In this document: positions 1-7,465 of the stretch, piece by piece
Position numbering within the stretch: position 1 is the first letter of the stretch
Layout: each line of letters opens with the position of its first letter
Source of the DNA: a virus
Direction: 5' to 3' (one strand)
IMG/VR virus record: IMGVR_UViG_3300025168_000628
Span: 1-24,926 of that record
DNA length: 24,926 nt
Notes under the pieces: generated by a model
Databases searched by the model: none
What the model was told of the DNA's origin: nothing
The model's input: the letters and a program-made list of their open reading frames with translations, nothing else
Position numbers and translations under genes: made by a program

Positions 1-75
1 GATTATAATTCTTTTAGAGTTTGTAGAGATAGAAAAATAAAGGAAACAATGTTACATAACAAAAGAACAAGATAA
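1..75 (+). CDS. 3' end of upstream gene, probably large terminase subunit (partial)
   Basis: Frame 1 is open from the first base to a TAA at 73-75 and encodes 24 residues ending in a basic tail (MLHNKRTR). The reading frame enters from outside the window, so only the C-terminus is visible. No domain can be recognised in so few residues. The assignment to large terminase rests on position alone: it lies 25 bases upstream of an HK97-type portal gene, where terL normally sits. An HNH endonuclease gene at the opposite end of the window fits the same packaging-gene order. The frame is clear; the product name is inference. Confidence 0.45.
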   Translation, partial: DYNSFRVCRDRKIKETMLHNKRTR

Positions 76-100
76 CAGTATAATTGCAAAAAAATATATA

Positions 101-1291
101 GTGGGAATACTGCAATCAATTCAAAACATCTTTACTACACCTCAGAAAAAAGAAGAAAGAAGTATAAATTATCAACTACCTTTTGGCCCTACAACTCAAG
201 TTTCTCCAGAAACTGCATTGACTTTTTCTGCTGTATGGGCTGCAATGAGATTACTTTCAGAAAGTATTTCAACACTTCCAGTTGGAGTTTTTAGAAAAGA
301 AAACAATGGAGATAACGTAGAAGTAGAATCTGATTTATCTTTTTTAGTTAAATACCAACCAAATTCATATCAAAACAAAATAACCTTTTACGAAAAGATT
401 ATTATGGATATGTTATCAGATGGTAATTCTTATGTTCAAATTGTAAGAAATAGAAACGGAAGAGTAATGGAATTGCTTCCATTAAATTATGGAGATATAG
501 AAACTTATACTTTAGCAAATAAATTATATTATTCAGATGAAAATTCTGGAGAAACTCATGATTCAGAAAATATACTTCATTTTAAAATGATAACAGGGCC
601 AGATGGAATATCTGGACTTTCTCCAATCCAACAATGTAAAGATGCAATTGGTTGGGGTATGGATGTGCAGGAGTACAGTTCAACATTCTTCAAGAATGGT
701 GGAAAATTATCCGGAATATTAGAATCAGATAGAGCATTGTCGGAACAGGCCATAGATAGATTAAGGAGTAGCTTTAATAAAAATTATGGAACTTTAAGTG
801 GTAGTAACCAAACGGCAGTATTAGAAGAGGGATTAAAGTACAAAAGCATATCCGTAACTCCAGATCAAGCACAGTTCCTAGCGAGCAGGCAGTTCTCAAT
901 CCAAGAAGTGGCACGTATTTTTGGACTTCCTCCACATTTATTAAAAGATTTGAGTGCAAGTTCTTTTAACAATATAGAAATGCAATCTCAAGAATTTGTT
1001 TCATATTCTTTAATGCCTTATATTTCTAAGATAGAATTGGAAATGAGTCTTAAATTATTTAGAAGAAATAACATAGGAAGAGAATATATCAAGTTTAATG
1101 TAAACGGATTACTGAGAGGAAACGTAAAAGATAGAGCAGATTATTATAAAACTGCAATTACAAATGGATGGATGACTGTTAATGAAGTAAGAGCAAAAGA
1201 AGATTTAAACAAAGTAGAAGATGGAGATAGTAATTACATTCAAATGAACATGACTACAATAAACAAAATAGGAGAAGAAGATGCCAGCTGA
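101..1291 (+). CDS. Phage portal protein, HK97 family
   Basis: Encodes 396 residues resembling the HK97-type portal family. The dodecameric portal ring forms the DNA entry and exit channel at one capsid vertex and docks terminase and neck proteins. Family-like features are the N-terminal helix region TFSAVWAAMRLLSESISTLP (about residues 41-60) and the segment SPIQQCKDAIGWGMDVQEYS (about 174-193). Length is typical. The start is GTG at 101: the frame is open upstream to a stop at 38-40 but contains no ATG, and the GTG follows an A-rich leader. The 3' end overlaps the protease gene by 11 bases. The family call is strong; the exact start is less certain. Confidence 0.93.
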   Translation: MGILQSIQNIFTTPQKKEERSINYQLPFGPTTQVSPETALTFSAVWAAMRLLSESISTLPVGVFRKENNGDNVEVESDLSFLVKYQPNSYQNKITFYEKIIMDMLSDGNSYVQIVRNRNGRVMELLPLNYGDIETYTLANKLYYSDENSGETHDSENILHFKMITGPDGISGLSPIQQCKDAIGWGMDVQEYSSTFFKNGGKLSGILESDRALSEQAIDRLRSSFNKNYGTLSGSNQTAVLEEGLKYKSISVTPDQAQFLASRQFSIQEVARIFGLPPHLLKDLSASSFNNIEMQSQEFVSYSLMPYISKIELEMSLKLFRRNNIGREYIKFNVNGLLRGNVKDRADYYKTAITNGWMTVNEVRAKEDLNKVEDGDSNYIQMNMTTINKIGEEDAS

Positions 1292-2222
1292 GGAATGTAA
1301 TAACGGGAAGTGGAAATGGGGAGAAACTGGATCTTGCAAATATGATACTCAAGAGGAAGCTGAAAAAGATAATGAAGATAATTATAGAGATCAAGTTGGA
1401 ACAATTATTAGTGATGGAATAGAATTACCAGTATTTGATACAATTGAGGAAGCAGAAAAAGAAGCTGAAAAATTAGGAGGTAATGGTTATCATGAACATA
1501 CAATAGATGGCAAAGTTTATTATATGCCTTTTAATACTCATGAAGAAGCAAAAGAAGCATTAGCAAAAGAAGACAAAAAAAGAGTTTGGGATAAAAAATT
1601 TAATAATACAATTATGGAAAAAAGATTATTTAACATTGAAAACAGATTTGAAACAAAAGAAGATGGCCAAGAAGTGGTTGTTGGGTATGGAAGTATATTT
1701 AATTCCAGAAGTGAAAACTTGGGAGGATTTTATGAATATATATCTCCAACTGCAATTAGTGAAGAAACAATTGCAAAATCAGACACAAGAGCCCTCATAA
1801 ATCATGATCAAAATTTAATTTTAGCAAGACAAAGCGCTGGAACTCTTAATTTGTCTGTTGATGAAAAAGGTTTAAGATATGAATTTGAAATTCCTGAAGG
1901 TTTATCTTATGGAAAAGATTTAGCAATTAATATGAAAAACGGAAATATAAATCAATCCAGTTTTGCTTTTACTGTTGGAGATGATGAATGGAGTACAGAT
2001 GAAGATGGGAATGATATTAGAACTATAACTTCTATTAATAAACTTTATGACGTTTCTCCAGTTACTTATCCTGCTTATTCTAATGCAGATTCTGATTTGG
2101 TTGTAGCTCAAAGAGGATTGGCAATGTATAAAGAAAAACAAGAAATAAAAGAAGAGGAAACAGATTTAGTGGCGCGTTCGTTGGCAAAACTAAAAATTGA
2201 ATTAATAAAACGAACAAAATAA
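1281..2222 (+). CDS. HK97-type prohead maturation protease with extra N-terminal domain
   Basis: Encodes 313 residues. Residues about 112-290 are the prohead protease (U35/S78-type serine protease), which trims scaffold and capsid delta domains in the immature head. The catalytic His is probably H175 in the NHD motif and the nucleophile S227 in QSSFAF. Before the protease lies an extra region of about 110 residues. It has a Cys/Trp segment (CNNGKWKWGETGSC, residues 6-19) and a second segment (GYHEHTIDGKVYYMPF, 69-84), separated by acidic helical stretches. An internal ATG at 1614 could give the bare protease. The ATG at 1281 overlaps portal and keeps the whole conserved-looking N-terminus. 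Gene order portal-protease-capsid supports the role. Confidence 0.9.
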   Translation: MPAEECNNGKWKWGETGSCKYDTQEEAEKDNEDNYRDQVGTIISDGIELPVFDTIEEAEKEAEKLGGNGYHEHTIDGKVYYMPFNTHEEAKEALAKEDKKRVWDKKFNNTIMEKRLFNIENRFETKEDGQEVVVGYGSIFNSRSENLGGFYEYISPTAISEETIAKSDTRALINHDQNLILARQSAGTLNLSVDEKGLRYEFEIPEGLSYGKDLAINMKNGNINQSSFAFTVGDDEWSTDEDGNDIRTITSINKLYDVSPVTYPAYSNADSDLVVAQRGLAMYKEKQEIKEEETDLVARSLAKLKIELIKRTK

Positions 2223-2244
2223 TAATAATAAAAAATTTTTTAAA

Positions 2245-3504
2245 ATGAAATCAAGTATTGAATTGAAAGAAATGAGAAATGATATTATTGATTCTTTAGA
2301 AGTAATCAAAGAAACTGCAACTGCAGAAGAAAGAGATTTAACTTCAGAGGAGAATGATAACATGGATTCACTTCTTAAAAATGCAGATGAATTATCTGCA
2401 AAGATTGAAAGAGCTGAAAAAGTTGAAACTGAAATTAGAAATAATGTAAAGTTAGCTGGAACTCCAGTTCAAAAAGTAAACACTGATAAAGCAACAAGAG
2501 GATGGAGTTTATTTAAAGCTATAAACGAAGTAAGAAATGGAGGTTCTTTAACGGGGATTGAAGCAGAAATGCATCAAGAAGCAGAAGGAGAAGCTAGAAA
2601 AGGTTTGCAAGGTATTGGTATTCCAACAATGATGAAAGAGAAAAGAGCTATTGTTCAAGGTGCTGCTGGTGCTGTAACAAACATTGCTCCAACTGCAATT
2701 GGTGCTTATGTTGATAGTTTACAAGCTTCTGCGTTATATAATAGAATTGGAATAAATGATTTAGGAACTGTTGCTGCTGATACTGTTCTTCCTATTGCTG
2801 GAGGTTCAACTGTTGCATGGGCTGCTGAGGTTGCTGCTGCTGCTGATGGTGGTGTAGACTTTGCAAAAGTAACTTTAACTCCAAAAAGATTATCTGGTTA
2901 TGCAAATCTTTCTAATGTTATTCTTGCTCAAAATGGACCTGCTGCTGAGGCATCTGTAATGAGAGATATGGGAAGAAACATGGGAACACAAATAGATGCT
3001 GCAATGTTTGCTTCTGCTGATTTAGGTGGGGGAGCTCCTGGAGCAATTGTTGGAACTGCTGGAACTTTAACATTTACTGAGTCTGCTGCTGGTGGTGCTG
3101 CTGGTGCTTCTGCTGATATGTTAGAAGCTATCCAAACTATTGCTGATAATCATGGATTAGATGGAAATCTTGCTTTTGTAAATCAATGGGGTTTATATTC
3201 TAATATAAAATCTGCTACACAAGTTACTTCTGTTTCTCCATTATATCAAGATGATAGATTAGCTGGTTATCCAGGTTACTTCTCTAATGCTCCTGCAACT
3301 GCGGGTGGTCCTCCAATTACATCTGCTGATGGAATGTTCGGGGATTTTGGTAGAGTTTATTTTGCAACCTTTGGGCCTTCTTCAATTACAGTTGATCCTT
3401 ACAGTAGAGCTGTAAATGGGGAGGTTAGATTAATAATGAACAACTATATGGATTGGGGTGTTGCTTCTGGTGCTTCATTCGTTAAATATACTACTGTTCT
3501 TTAA
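2245..3504 (+). CDS. Major capsid protein, HK97 fold
   Basis: Encodes 419 residues of the HK97 phage_capsid family, the shell subunit. Residues about 1-75 are a charged, coiled-coil-like scaffolding (delta) domain, expected to be removed by the protease encoded just upstream. The rest is Ala/Gly-rich with family-typical segments such as VDFAKVTLTPKRLSGYANLS (about 209-228), followed by the P-domain and a C-terminal domain ending VASGASFVKYTTVL. ATG at 2245 follows a run of A/T without a Shine-Dalgarno. The gene is closely followed by a strong intrinsic terminator, which suits a highly expressed structural gene. The cleavage site cannot be fixed from sequence alone. Confidence 0.94.
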   Translation: MKSSIELKEMRNDIIDSLEVIKETATAEERDLTSEENDNMDSLLKNADELSAKIERAEKVETEIRNNVKLAGTPVQKVNTDKATRGWSLFKAINEVRNGGSLTGIEAEMHQEAEGEARKGLQGIGIPTMMKEKRAIVQGAAGAVTNIAPTAIGAYVDSLQASALYNRIGINDLGTVAADTVLPIAGGSTVAWAAEVAAAADGGVDFAKVTLTPKRLSGYANLSNVILAQNGPAAEASVMRDMGRNMGTQIDAAMFASADLGGGAPGAIVGTAGTLTFTESAAGGAAGASADMLEAIQTIADNHGLDGNLAFVNQWGLYSNIKSATQVTSVSPLYQDDRLAGYPGYFSNAPATAGGPPITSADGMFGDFGRVYFATFGPSSITVDPYSRAVNGEVRLIMNNYMDWGVASGASFVKYTTVL

Positions 3505-3529
3505 TAGTAATTTATAAATAATTAAAAAA

Positions 3530-3561
3530 GGGGCTGGTTTTGAAGCCAGTCCTTTTTTTTT
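3530..3561 (+). terminator. Rho-independent terminator after the capsid gene
   Basis: A GGGCTGG arm (3531-3537) pairs with CCAGTCC (3546-3552), with one G-U pair, around an 8-base loop. It is followed directly by nine T residues (3553-3561). It lies 26 bases after the capsid stop codon and 13 bases before the next gene, so it probably attenuates rather than blocks transcription into the neck genes. Confidence 0.85.
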
Positions 3562-3574
3562 AAACTAATTTAAA

Positions 3575-4153
3575 ATGTATAGAAGTCTAAAAGAAGTTAC
3601 TTTATCAACTACTCCATTATTTACAACTGCAGAAGCTAAGGATTTTCTTAAAGTTGATACTACGGCAGATGATACTTTAATTGATAATTTAATTAAAGCT
3701 GCAACTGAGTCTTGTCAAATTTATACTAATCAATATTTTTTAAATACTGTTGTAGAACAATACTCTGATTTATGGGCTGAGGTATATACACTTTATAAAA
3801 GTCCAGTTTCATCAATTACTCATATTAAGTATTATGATACTAATGATGTAGAACAAACTTTAGCCGCTTCTAATTACATTTTAGATGATATTTCAAAACC
3901 TGCAAGAATTGGATTAGCAGTTGATGCTACTTTACCAGATTTAGCAGATAGAATAAACGCTGTTCATGTTAAATATACTGTTGGTTATGGAACAGCTTCA
4001 ACAGATGTTCCAGATGGAATAAAACAAGCAGTTCTTTTAACTTTGGGAAATTGGTATGAAAACAGGCAAACAGTAATAACTGGAAGAACAGCAACAGAAT
4101 TACCTTTATCAAGTCAATACTTATTAGATCAGTATAAAATACAAACATGCTAA
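3575..4153 (+). CDS. Head-tail connector (HK97 gp6 / phiE125 gp8-like)
   Basis: Encodes 192 residues resembling the gp6-like connector family. These proteins form a ring beneath the portal and begin the neck. The N-terminal part has the family pattern: a segment on entering the connector domain followed by DDTLIDNLIKAATESCQIYT (about residues 33-52), then a beta-rich middle and a helical C-terminus (QAVLLTLGNWYENRQT). It is the first gene after the capsid terminator and overlaps the following head-closure gene by 7 bases, as in HK97-type neck operons. No catalytic function is expected. The family match is from memory of sequence patterns, not a search. Confidence 0.83.
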   Translation: MYRSLKEVTLSTTPLFTTAEAKDFLKVDTTADDTLIDNLIKAATESCQIYTNQYFLNTVVEQYSDLWAEVYTLYKSPVSSITHIKYYDTNDVEQTLAASNYILDDISKPARIGLAVDATLPDLADRINAVHVKYTVGYGTASTDVPDGIKQAVLLTLGNWYENRQTVITGRTATELPLSSQYLLDQYKIQTC

Positions 4154-4479
4154 GCATAGGCCAATTAGATAGAAGAATTGAAGTTGTATCTCCATCTTAT
4201 ACAATAGATAGATATGGAGAACAGACTAAAGTATATACTGATATTGCTTATACTTTATGGGCTCATGCAGATTGGAAATCAAGCAGAAGAAAAGAAGAAT
4301 CTCAAGAACAAGTTCAAAAAACAGATTTAGTTTTTTATGTACGAAATTTAGGAGTTGAAATTTTAGGAACTTATAGAATAAATTATGATTCCAAAACTTA
4401 CATAATACATGGGATAAAAGAAATAGATGGAAGAGAACAATTTTTAGAAATAGAAACAAAATTAAAAGATAATAACTGA
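4147..4479 (+). CDS. Head closure / head-tail joining protein (SPP1 gp16-like)
   Basis: Encodes 110 residues matching the Phage_H_T_join pattern. An N-terminal LDRRIEV strand is followed by SPSYTIDRYGEQ, a WAHADW segment and a late GTYRINYDSKTYIIHGI stretch. Such proteins close the connector after packaging and provide the surface for tail attachment. Length is typical for the family (about 100-115). Its ATG overlaps the end of the connector gene, and its stop overlaps the next start (TGATG-type junction at 4477-4481), indicating translational coupling in the neck operon. Confidence 0.85.
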   Translation: MLSIGQLDRRIEVVSPSYTIDRYGEQTKVYTDIAYTLWAHADWKSSRRKEESQEQVQKTDLVFYVRNLGVEILGTYRINYDSKTYIIHGIKEIDGREQFLEIETKLKDNN

Positions 4480-5036
4480 TGGGAATTTCAGTAGAAGCAA
4501 AGGGAATTAAAGAGATAACTCAAATGTTCAAGGGTTTGCCAAAGCAAGTTAATAAAGATTTGGTTTGGGGGAGATTTTGGAAAAAGGTTACTGTTCCTTT
4601 ATTGACTGCTGCTGTAAATGAAGCTCCTTTGTTAAAACATCACTCAGGAAAAGATTCAAAGAGAAAAGGAAGAGTTGGAGTTTCATATCCACCAGACAAA
4701 AGTTTAACAATTTCAAGAGGAACATTGAAAAAATCTCTTAAATTTTACAGAACAAGAGCCTCAAAATCTAAAGATGTTCATGGTGCTTATATTGGCCCAA
4801 GAGTAAAAGGAAAATTCAAAAAGAATAAAGGGGGATATTATGGAGCTTGGGTTGAGTACGGACATAGAAATAGAGATGGATCAACATCAAAACCAAACCC
4901 TTTTATGCAAAGAGCATGGAATCAAAAAAGTGGATCAGTTTTAGCAAATGGTTTTTCCGAGGCAGAACAAATATTTATTAAAGCAAACAGAGCTCATGTA
5001 AATAGATTAAAAAAATACGGAAAATTCGGATATTAA
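4479..5036 (+). CDS. Neck/tail-completion protein, HK97 gp10-like
   Basis: Encodes 185 residues, basic, resembling the HK97 gp10 family. The N-terminus (VEAKGIKEITQMFKGLPKQV) is the usual helical start. The late AWVEYGHRNRDG (about residues 125-136) and PNPFMQRAWN (140-149) correspond to the family's conserved G-(P)-x-(P)-F-M-x-x-A region. These proteins act at the head-tail junction or tail terminator complex. The gene shares one base with the previous stop and is one base before the next start. Slightly longer than many family members because of a Lys/Arg-rich middle (about residues 60-75 and 105-118). Confidence 0.82.
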   Translation: MGISVEAKGIKEITQMFKGLPKQVNKDLVWGRFWKKVTVPLLTAAVNEAPLLKHHSGKDSKRKGRVGVSYPPDKSLTISRGTLKKSLKFYRTRASKSKDVHGAYIGPRVKGKFKKNKGGYYGAWVEYGHRNRDGSTSKPNPFMQRAWNQKSGSVLANGFSEAEQIFIKANRAHVNRLKKYGKFGY

Positions 5037-5037
5037 A

Positions 5038-6123
5038 ATGAATATAGGAAAATCAATATATAAAATTTTACATGATAACATTGCAGTTGAGTCAATGGTA
5101 GGAACAAGAATTGCTCCAAATGTAATGAAACAAACATCTCCATTTCCTTTTATCATTTATGATGTTTCTACTGATACTCCAGAAGGACAAAAAGATTCTG
5201 TTGCTTTATTAGATACAGCAACTATTATGGTTTCAGCTTATTCTAAAACTTATGCAGAAGCTTCAAAACTTGCAAACTACATAAGAACAGCTTTAGATAG
5301 AGTAAATGGAGTTTATAACGCTGTAAATATACAAGCAATTGATTTTGATGGTTATGATGATGTATTTGATGATATGAGTGGTTCTGATGGTATATATAGA
5401 AAATCATTAAATTTTAATATTAGAATTATAAATTCTTTCAATAATATTTATTCTACTCATTTTGATGGAGTGGATGATTTTGTTGCTTTAGGTGTTACTG
5501 GAATGAGTGCTGCAAAAAATACAGGATCTATTTCAGCTTGGTTTAAATTAGAAACAACTTCATCAAGTGGAGATATAATGAGAATATTTGAAGATTCAAG
5601 TAATAGTATCAGAATTTTTTATCATGCTGCAAGTAATGAATTAAGAACATTATATTCTGCAGGAGGAACAAATAATACAGCTTTAACAACTGATGCAGTT
5701 GAAGGAAATAATTTATGGCATCATGTTGCTTCTACTTGGGATTCATCTGGTAATTTGAAAATATATTTAGACGGAACTTTAAAAGATACAACAGCAATTT
5801 CAGGAACATTTACAGGAAGTTTTACTACTGCATCAATTGGAAATAATACTCAATCAGGAGGTTATTGGAAGGGAAATATTGATGAAGTTACTTTGTTTAA
5901 TAAAGAATTAAGTTCAACAGAAGTAACATCTTTATATAATGATGGACTACCATTCAATCCTGTTCCTTTAACAAATTTAATTGGTTATTGGAAAATGGGA
6001 GATGGAGGAATTATTGGAGATCCAATTGCAACATTCCCTACAATACCAGATGAAACAGGAAATAATAGTGGAACAATGAGTAATATGGCATCAAATGATT
6101 TTCAAGCTGATGTTCCAGAATAA
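5038..6123 (+). CDS. Tail completion protein (DUF3168-like) fused to a LamG lectin-like domain
   Basis: Encodes 361 residues in two parts. Residues 1 to about 135 look like DUF3168/gp17-like tail-completion proteins: an N-terminal helix with the pattern IGKSIYKILHDN, then FPFIIYDVSTDTPEG and strands ending KSLNFNIRI. Normal family length is about 120-140, so the remaining 225 residues are an addition. That addition has Laminin_G_3/concanavalin-like features: HFDGVDDFVAL (141-151), SISAWFKLE (164-172), LWHHVASTWDSSGNLKIYLDG (around 226-246), WKGNIDEVTLFNKELSSTEV (277-296) and LIGYWKMGDG. The reading frame is continuous with no sign of a sequencing join. A carbohydrate- or surface-binding role on the neck is inferred. 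Confidence 0.82.
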   Translation: MNIGKSIYKILHDNIAVESMVGTRIAPNVMKQTSPFPFIIYDVSTDTPEGQKDSVALLDTATIMVSAYSKTYAEASKLANYIRTALDRVNGVYNAVNIQAIDFDGYDDVFDDMSGSDGIYRKSLNFNIRIINSFNNIYSTHFDGVDDFVALGVTGMSAAKNTGSISAWFKLETTSSSGDIMRIFEDSSNSIRIFYHAASNELRTLYSAGGTNNTALTTDAVEGNNLWHHVASTWDSSGNLKIYLDGTLKDTTAISGTFTGSFTTASIGNNTQSGGYWKGNIDEVTLFNKELSSTEVTSLYNDGLPFNPVPLTNLIGYWKMGDGGIIGDPIATFPTIPDETGNNSGTMSNMASNDFQADVPE

Positions 6124-6127
6124 AGAT

Positions 6128-6361
6128 ATGGAAAAAAAGTATGTTATAATAGAAAAAAGTTATGTTGATTCAGTTGATTTTCAAAAGGTAATTGAAACAT
6201 CAGCAGCAACATTAAGATATAATTTAGATGGAACAAAAACAATAATTAAATTTATTGGAGATGTTCCAGATTTTTTAAGTGGGGATAAAATATATTCTCA
6301 TTCTGAAATAATAGAAACAATCAATAATCCATATAATGGATGGATTGATACAAACGAATAA
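6128..6361 (+). CDS. Small phage protein between neck and tail tube genes, unknown function
   Basis: Encodes 77 residues starting at ATG 6128, four bases after the previous stop. An upstream in-frame ATG at 6095 lies inside the previous gene and is less likely. The protein has a Ser/Val-rich N-terminus, then TSAATLRYNLDGTKTIIKFIGD (about residues 24-45), and a C-terminus with SHSEIIETINNPYNGW. No signal peptide or membrane segment is seen. No function is recognised. Its place between the tail terminator and the tail tube gene suggests a virion or assembly role, but that is inference. Confidence 0.6.
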   Translation: MEKKYVIIEKSYVDSVDFQKVIETSAATLRYNLDGTKTIIKFIGDVPDFLSGDKIYSHSEIIETINNPYNGWIDTNE

Positions 6362-6365
6362 AGAA

Positions 6366-6548
6366 ATGAAATTTGAATTAAAAAGAAGATACGTTGTAAA
6401 CTCAATAAAAACTTTAGAAGCTGGAGCAATTATTGATGTAACACAGGAAAAATATGAGTGGCTTGAAAAAAACGCATATGGAGAGCCAGAAAAAATAAAA
6501 GTAAAAAAAGAAACGAAAACAAAAAAAGCTCAAGAAGAGCAAAAATAA
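6366..6548 (+). CDS. Small lysine-rich protein in the tail operon, unknown function
   Basis: Encodes 60 residues from ATG 6366, four bases after the previous stop. An in-frame ATG at 6336 would overlap the previous gene. The first 40 residues are mixed (YVVNSIKTLEAGAIIDVTQ, residues 9-27), with a pattern reminiscent of short beta-rich phage proteins that begin with a Lys/Arg-rich strand and an E-x-G-x-I/V turn. The last 20 residues are a highly charged Lys/Glu/Thr tail. Function is unknown. It is co-transcribed with the tail tube gene, starting 30 bases downstream. Confidence 0.55.
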   Translation: MKFELKRRYVVNSIKTLEAGAIIDVTQEKYEWLEKNAYGEPEKIKVKKETKTKKAQEEQK

Positions 6549-6578
6549 ATAAATATTAATATTATAAAATAAAAAAAA

Positions 6579-7016
6579 ATGGCAAACGGACAATTAAACG
6601 GAACGGATCTTGGAGTTTACATTGGAGGTACTTTAGTTGCATATTCAACAAGTGCTACTCTAAATGTAAATCATAGTCCACGTTCTACAAGTAACAAAGA
6701 AGATGGTGGTTGGGAAACTGCAATGGAAGGTTACAGAAACTGGGATGTTTCATGTGATGCAATGTATGCATGGTTAGATCCTACGGGAAGTGCAATTTCA
6801 AATGAAACATTAAGCGAAATATTTACTGGTTACATAACAACAAGAGCAAGTTTTACTTTAACTTTTGGAGTTACTTCATCTGTAACAGGAGATACTAAAT
6901 ATACTGGAACGGCATGGCTAACATCAGCTTCTCTTTCTGCTCCGAATGAAGATACTGCAACTTTTTCAGTTTCCTTTCAAGGATCTGGAGAATTGACGCA
7001 AACTATTGCTTCTTAA
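6579..7016 (+). CDS. Major tail tube protein (TP901-1/phage_tail_2-like)
   Basis: Encodes 145 residues with the hallmarks of the TP901-1-type major tail protein: N-terminal NGTDLGVYIGGTLVAYSTSA (about residues 7-26), a central SNKEDGGWETAMEGYRNWDV (38-57) and a C-terminal beta strand TATFSVSFQGSGELTQ. Hexamers of this protein stack to form the non-contractile tail tube. ATG at 6579 follows an A-rich leader. The gene is followed by a strong hairpin, as expected for one of the most abundant virion proteins. Neighbours (tail completion upstream, chaperones and tape measure downstream) agree. Confidence 0.88.
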   Translation: MANGQLNGTDLGVYIGGTLVAYSTSATLNVNHSPRSTSNKEDGGWETAMEGYRNWDVSCDAMYAWLDPTGSAISNETLSEIFTGYITTRASFTLTFGVTSSVTGDTKYTGTAWLTSASLSAPNEDTATFSVSFQGSGELTQTIAS

Positions 7017-7033
7017 TAGTTTATAAATTAGAG

Positions 7034-7079
7034 CCAGCCCTTGCGTTTTCTTTTCTGAGTGCGGGGGTTGGTTTCTTTT
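7034..7079 (+). terminator. Terminator hairpin after the tail tube gene
   Basis: CCAGCCCTTGCG (7034-7045) pairs with TGCGGGGGTTGG (7060-7071) over twelve positions, including four G-U pairs, around a 14-base loop. It is followed by TTTCTTTT (7072-7079). It sits in the 93-base gap between tail tube and chaperone genes. It probably lowers downstream transcription, giving far more tube protein than chaperone and tape measure. Confidence 0.75.
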
Positions 7080-7109
7080 AATATCAGAAAAGACAAAAAA
7101 CTTAGAAAA

Positions 7110-7448
7110 ATGAAATACGAAATTTTAGAAATTGGAGAACACAAAATGGCCGTAAGGTTTGGATTTAACGCTCTTAGAAAATACAGTTTAATGACTGGAG
7201 CAACAATGAATGATTTAAACAAATTAGCATCTGGACAATTAACTTTTAATGATGCTTTCAGTTTAATTTATTGTGGAATTGAAGATGGTTATAGAGCAAA
7301 TAAACAACCTTTTACCTATTCGTTAGATGAAATAACTGATATGTTTGATGGTAACATGGATTGTATGGAGAAAGCTTTTGAGATGCTTGCAAGAGCAATG
7401 GGAGATGGTAACGAAAAAAAGCCGAAGGCCAAGAGAGCCAAGAAGTAG
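7110..7448 (+). CDS. Tail assembly chaperone, short form (gpG-like)
   Basis: Encodes 112 residues starting at ATG 7110 after a CTTAGAAAAA leader; an upstream in-frame ATG at 7059 lies within the terminator hairpin and is rejected. The body (HKMAVRFGFNALRKYSLMTG, then a helical AFSLIYCGIEDGYRANKQPF) resembles gpG-like tail chaperones, which hold the tape measure protein during tail assembly and are absent from virions. The Lys-rich C-terminus (GDGNEKKPKAKRAKK) lies over a slippery A AAA AAG heptamer. Some ribosomes are predicted to shift -1 there and extend into the next reading frame, giving a 220-residue long form. Position upstream of the tape measure supports the role. Confidence 0.8.
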   Translation: MKYEILEIGEHKMAVRFGFNALRKYSLMTGATMNDLNKLASGQLTFNDAFSLIYCGIEDGYRANKQPFTYSLDEITDMFDGNMDCMEKAFEMLARAMGDGNEKKPKAKRAKK

Positions 7449-7461
7449 AGCTAACTTGGCC
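7415..7461 (+). other. Predicted -1 programmed ribosomal frameshift signal
   Basis: The slippery heptamer A AAA AAG at 7415-7421 is exactly in the zero frame of the upstream gene (codons AAA 7416-7418, AAG 7419-7421). Five bases later, GGCCAAG (7427-7433) can pair perfectly with CTTGGCC (7455-7461). After a -1 slip, reading from 7421 runs without a stop through 15 codons to the ATG at 7466 and on to 7771. Heptamer, spacer and stem-loop match known -1 frameshift sites such as dnaX. Tail chaperone genes use this mechanism widely. Confidence 0.8.
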
Positions 7462-7465
7462 AAAA

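Noticed and set aside
7028-7222. Minus-strand open frame over the tail tube terminator and chaperone start
   Set aside because: It is antisense to clear genes, has no recognisable domain and uses the terminator hairpin as coding sequence; all convincing genes run on the + strand.
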